Source: JAGNRR01 sp964409905
GTDB taxonomy: Bacteria > Bacteroidota > Bacteroidia > Chitinophagales > Chitinophagaceae
Assembly (NCBI GenBank): GCA_964409905.1
Contig: CAYPET010000004.1
Location: 1 to 64,000, forward strand
DNA length: 64,000 nt
Reading direction: 5' to 3'
Both the position numbers and the translations under genes were made by a program. This document shows, one piece after another, positions 62,545-64,000 of this stretch. The first letter of the stretch is position 1. Every line of letters begins with the position of its first letter. The notes under the pieces were generated by a model. The model was not told the DNA's origin and made no database searches. It worked only from the letters and a program-made list of their open reading frames with translations.

Positions 62545-63375
62545 TTATTCTGTGGGGTATATAGCAATATACTCTGGCAATACCAGCAAGGTGGCGTTTA
62601 AGAAACTAACTAAATCCTGAGAGGTGCTTTGTCCGAGAAACTCTTTGATGCCACTTTTCTCTTTCGAGATTACGGTAATGATTTGCTCCTGTGTAAAAGG
62701 CATATCTATGAGCGTTTGCTCTACGTTTTTAGCTTTAATGACTGTATATTCAAAAGGAATGCCTACAAAGATTTCTTCGATACGATTCATTTGTTGGAAA
62801 GCTTCGGATAGGTAGGTAGGCTTATCCTCTACAAAAACAATATTGACCTTGCTTTCAAATTTTGATGCTAATAAACTTAGAAAACGGTAGCTATCTGTCG
62901 ATGGCATTTGATGAAAATCAGAAAGTAGGATGAACTCCTTGGGAGGCGTGAAGACAGTTCCTTCGTGTATAGCCATAATCGGAATACTGCTGTAGCCTAC
63001 TAACCCAGCCGTTACTGAACCAAATAAACTTTCAAATACGATGGGCGCTCCTTCGAAACCCGCAGTTTTGGTTACACCATGTGTGCCCATAATGACGATG
63101 TCATAATTTCCGTTGTTAACCGCTTGATAAATTTCCGCCAAGGCATAGCCTGTCAGAAGTAGGGTTTCTGTTTTCAATTCCGGATAGGCTGCTTGTATCT
63201 TGTACTGACTGTCATGTAACTGGCTTTCTTTATTGATTGTATCGGATGAGCCAACGCTTTCGGCCGCATGCATGATAGTTAGTGATGCGCCAAAAGCATT
63301 TGCCATGGCTGCAGCATAATCCACTGCGTTATTGGAACAATTAGAAAAATCGGTTGGAACAAGTATCGAAAACAT
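62545..63375 (-). CDS. Universal stress protein (tandem UspA domains)
   Basis: About 276 residues from the ATG at 63375 (MFSILVPTDFSNCSNNA), giving two UspA-type alpha/beta domains. The first has the classic start ILVPTDFS and the later DIVIMGTHGV with a GxxG-type nucleotide loop (GSVTAGLVGYSSIPIM). The second (about 150-276) is divergent and lacks a clear ATP motif. The frame extends to 63402, adding nine residues without support. Role in stress survival is family knowledge only. It is not obviously part of the sugar locus. Confidence 0.88.
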   Translation of the reverse strand: MFSILVPTDFSNCSNNAVDYAAAMANAFGASLTIMHAAESVGSSDTINKESQLHDSQYKIQAAYPELKTETLLLTGYALAEIYQAVNNGNYDIVIMGTHGVTKTAGFEGAPIVFESLFGSVTAGLVGYSSIPIMAIHEGTVFTPPKEFILLSDFHQMPSTDSYRFLSLLASKFESKVNIVFVEDKPTYLSEAFQQMNRIEEIFVGIPFEYTVIKAKNVEQTLIDMPFTQEQIITVISKEKSGIKEFLGQSTSQDLVSFLNATLLVLPEYIAIYPTE

Positions 63376-63402
63376 AATCAAAATCTTTGCAGTAAAGTTC
63401 AA

Positions 63403-63819
63403 CTAAATTATTGGTAACTTAATTGACATTAACCAATTCAGAAGTTGATTTTTCTCAATGGAAATAACCGTTGATGCATTCTGTCTGAACACATTTAATT
63501 TACCAAATAGGAGTATTGATGTTTTTATGAGCAAAACTATTTTAAGTCTTTTTTATGTATCTCGTAGCCTAAGGTAATAATTAATGGAATAGTCAGTTGA
63601 CTTTATTCATAGTTCTTCAATAGTTTCTAAAAATAATCTATTGGCCAACTAAGGTGTTTGTCACATAGCTTAAATAGAAAGTTTGAAACTTATTTATCCT
63701 GTTCCCCTCTGTAGGAAATATTCTGAATTCATCGTTGATTTTATAGTTTGCTTAAATTTTTAATCGCTATTATGGCAAATAAGAAGATAAAGTAGAGTAA
63801 GTCGAGTTAAATTTATACC
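63403..63819. other. Long intergenic region without a supported gene
   Basis: The stretch between the universal stress protein and the dehydrogenase-like gene is strongly AT-rich and has stops in all frames that I checked. TTGGTAA and TTAACCAA near 63411-63436 form a loose inverted repeat that could be a regulatory site for the stress gene. No clear terminator, tRNA or promoter consensus was found. Confidence 0.4.
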
Positions 63820-64000
63820 ATGCATTCAACTGTTACTATTACGATAGTGGGCTTTGGCCATGTTGGCCGAACGGTTGCTTTATTGCTATTGCAGCAAAAC
63901 GTTGGCGCAAAATTACATTTGAATATTCTTGACTTTGAAGACACCGTAAGGGGTAGTTTGCTGGACTTTGGGCAGAGCCTTTTTTTGTTCGATACAGGTT
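63820..64000 (+). CDS. Lactate/malate dehydrogenase-family protein, N-terminal part (cut by window edge)
   Basis: The first 60 codons from the ATG at 63820 are visible. The NAD-binding Rossmann motif is TIVGFGHVGRTVALLLL, followed by LNILDFEDTVRGSLLDFGQS, equivalent to the LDH/MDH pattern where an acidic residue binds the NAD ribose (D in ILDFE) and a conserved ALD follows. The family is clear, but lactate or malate specificity lies beyond the window. Confidence 0.75.
   Translation, partial: MHSTVTITIVGFGHVGRTVALLLLQQNVGAKLHLNILDFEDTVRGSLLDFGQSLFLFDTG

Noticed and set aside
1..64000. tRNA, rRNA, CRISPR arrays, insertion sequences and attachment sites
   Set aside because: Searched by eye for T-loop motifs, regular direct repeats, transposase or integrase motifs and terminal inverted repeats; none found.

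Overview
The window looks like a chromosomal segment of an AT-rich Bacteroidota species, most likely of the Chitinophagia/Saprospiria kind. The evidence is: many promoters with the Bacteroidota -7 element TAnnTTTG and few Shine-Dalgarno sites; two proteins with type IX secretion (T9SS) C-terminal sorting domains; many small outer-membrane beta-barrels ending in Phe; methionine synthase split into two genes; menaquinone made by the futalosine route (MqnC); and a Nudix-type sugar regulator. No rRNA, tRNA, CRISPR array, insertion sequence or integrase was seen.

Layout. 1-8.7 kb: end of an unknown gene, rarA, two paralogous outer-membrane barrels, a GH3/beta-lactamase fusion, another barrel, mtgA and asd. 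8.8-12.5 kb: a T9SS-exported HmuY-like protein followed by a TonB receptor, a likely haem or metal-chelate uptake pair. 12.5-20.3 kb: a small unknown gene, an ECF sigma factor, an EnvC-like LytM protein, mqnC, a secreted glutathione peroxidase, a divergent ureohydrolase and an asymmetric YbiT-like ABC-F protein. 20.3-23 kb: a membrane protein and an AT-rich nuclease-helicase gene (PD-(D/E)XK plus DUF2075) that may be a defence gene. 23-31.8 kb: lipB, a small membrane protein, an RluA-type pseudouridine synthase, an aldo/keto reductase, a large membrane protein, and split metH. 32-43.2 kb: a two-component system, O-antigen ligase, a Sua5/YrdC protein, pdxH, a glycosyltransferase, a thioesterase, a methyltransferase, an M48 protease, a Wzi-like barrel and dihydroorotase.

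43.4-45.2 kb holds two neighbouring damaged genes. One is a serine hydrolase whose lipoprotein signal peptide is out of frame with its body. The other is a contractile-injection-type tail-tube gene with an in-frame amber codon. yifB and a GNAT acetyltransferase follow.

47.7-62.4 kb is the most coherent system: a predicted beta-glucan (laminarin-like) utilisation locus. An eight-gene minus-strand operon encodes a clan GH-A hydrolase, two outer-membrane barrels, two surface lipoproteins, a GH3 beta-glucosidase, a GH16 endoglucanase-like lipoprotein and a T9SS-exported protein with a carbohydrate-binding-like domain. It ends in a clear rho-independent terminator. Next to it are a divergent Nudix-family (NrtR/AraR-like) regulator and a sugar:H+ symporter-glucokinase operon. 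No SusC/SusD pair is present. A matching 24-bp element lies about 41 bp upstream of the start codon of both operons, making it a strong candidate operator.

The window ends with a universal stress protein and the start of a lactate/malate dehydrogenase-like gene. Across the window, -7 elements often lie exactly 4 nt (sometimes 5-6) before the start codon, which implies many leaderless mRNAs. Several convergent gene pairs interlock through shared 4-nt stop codons.
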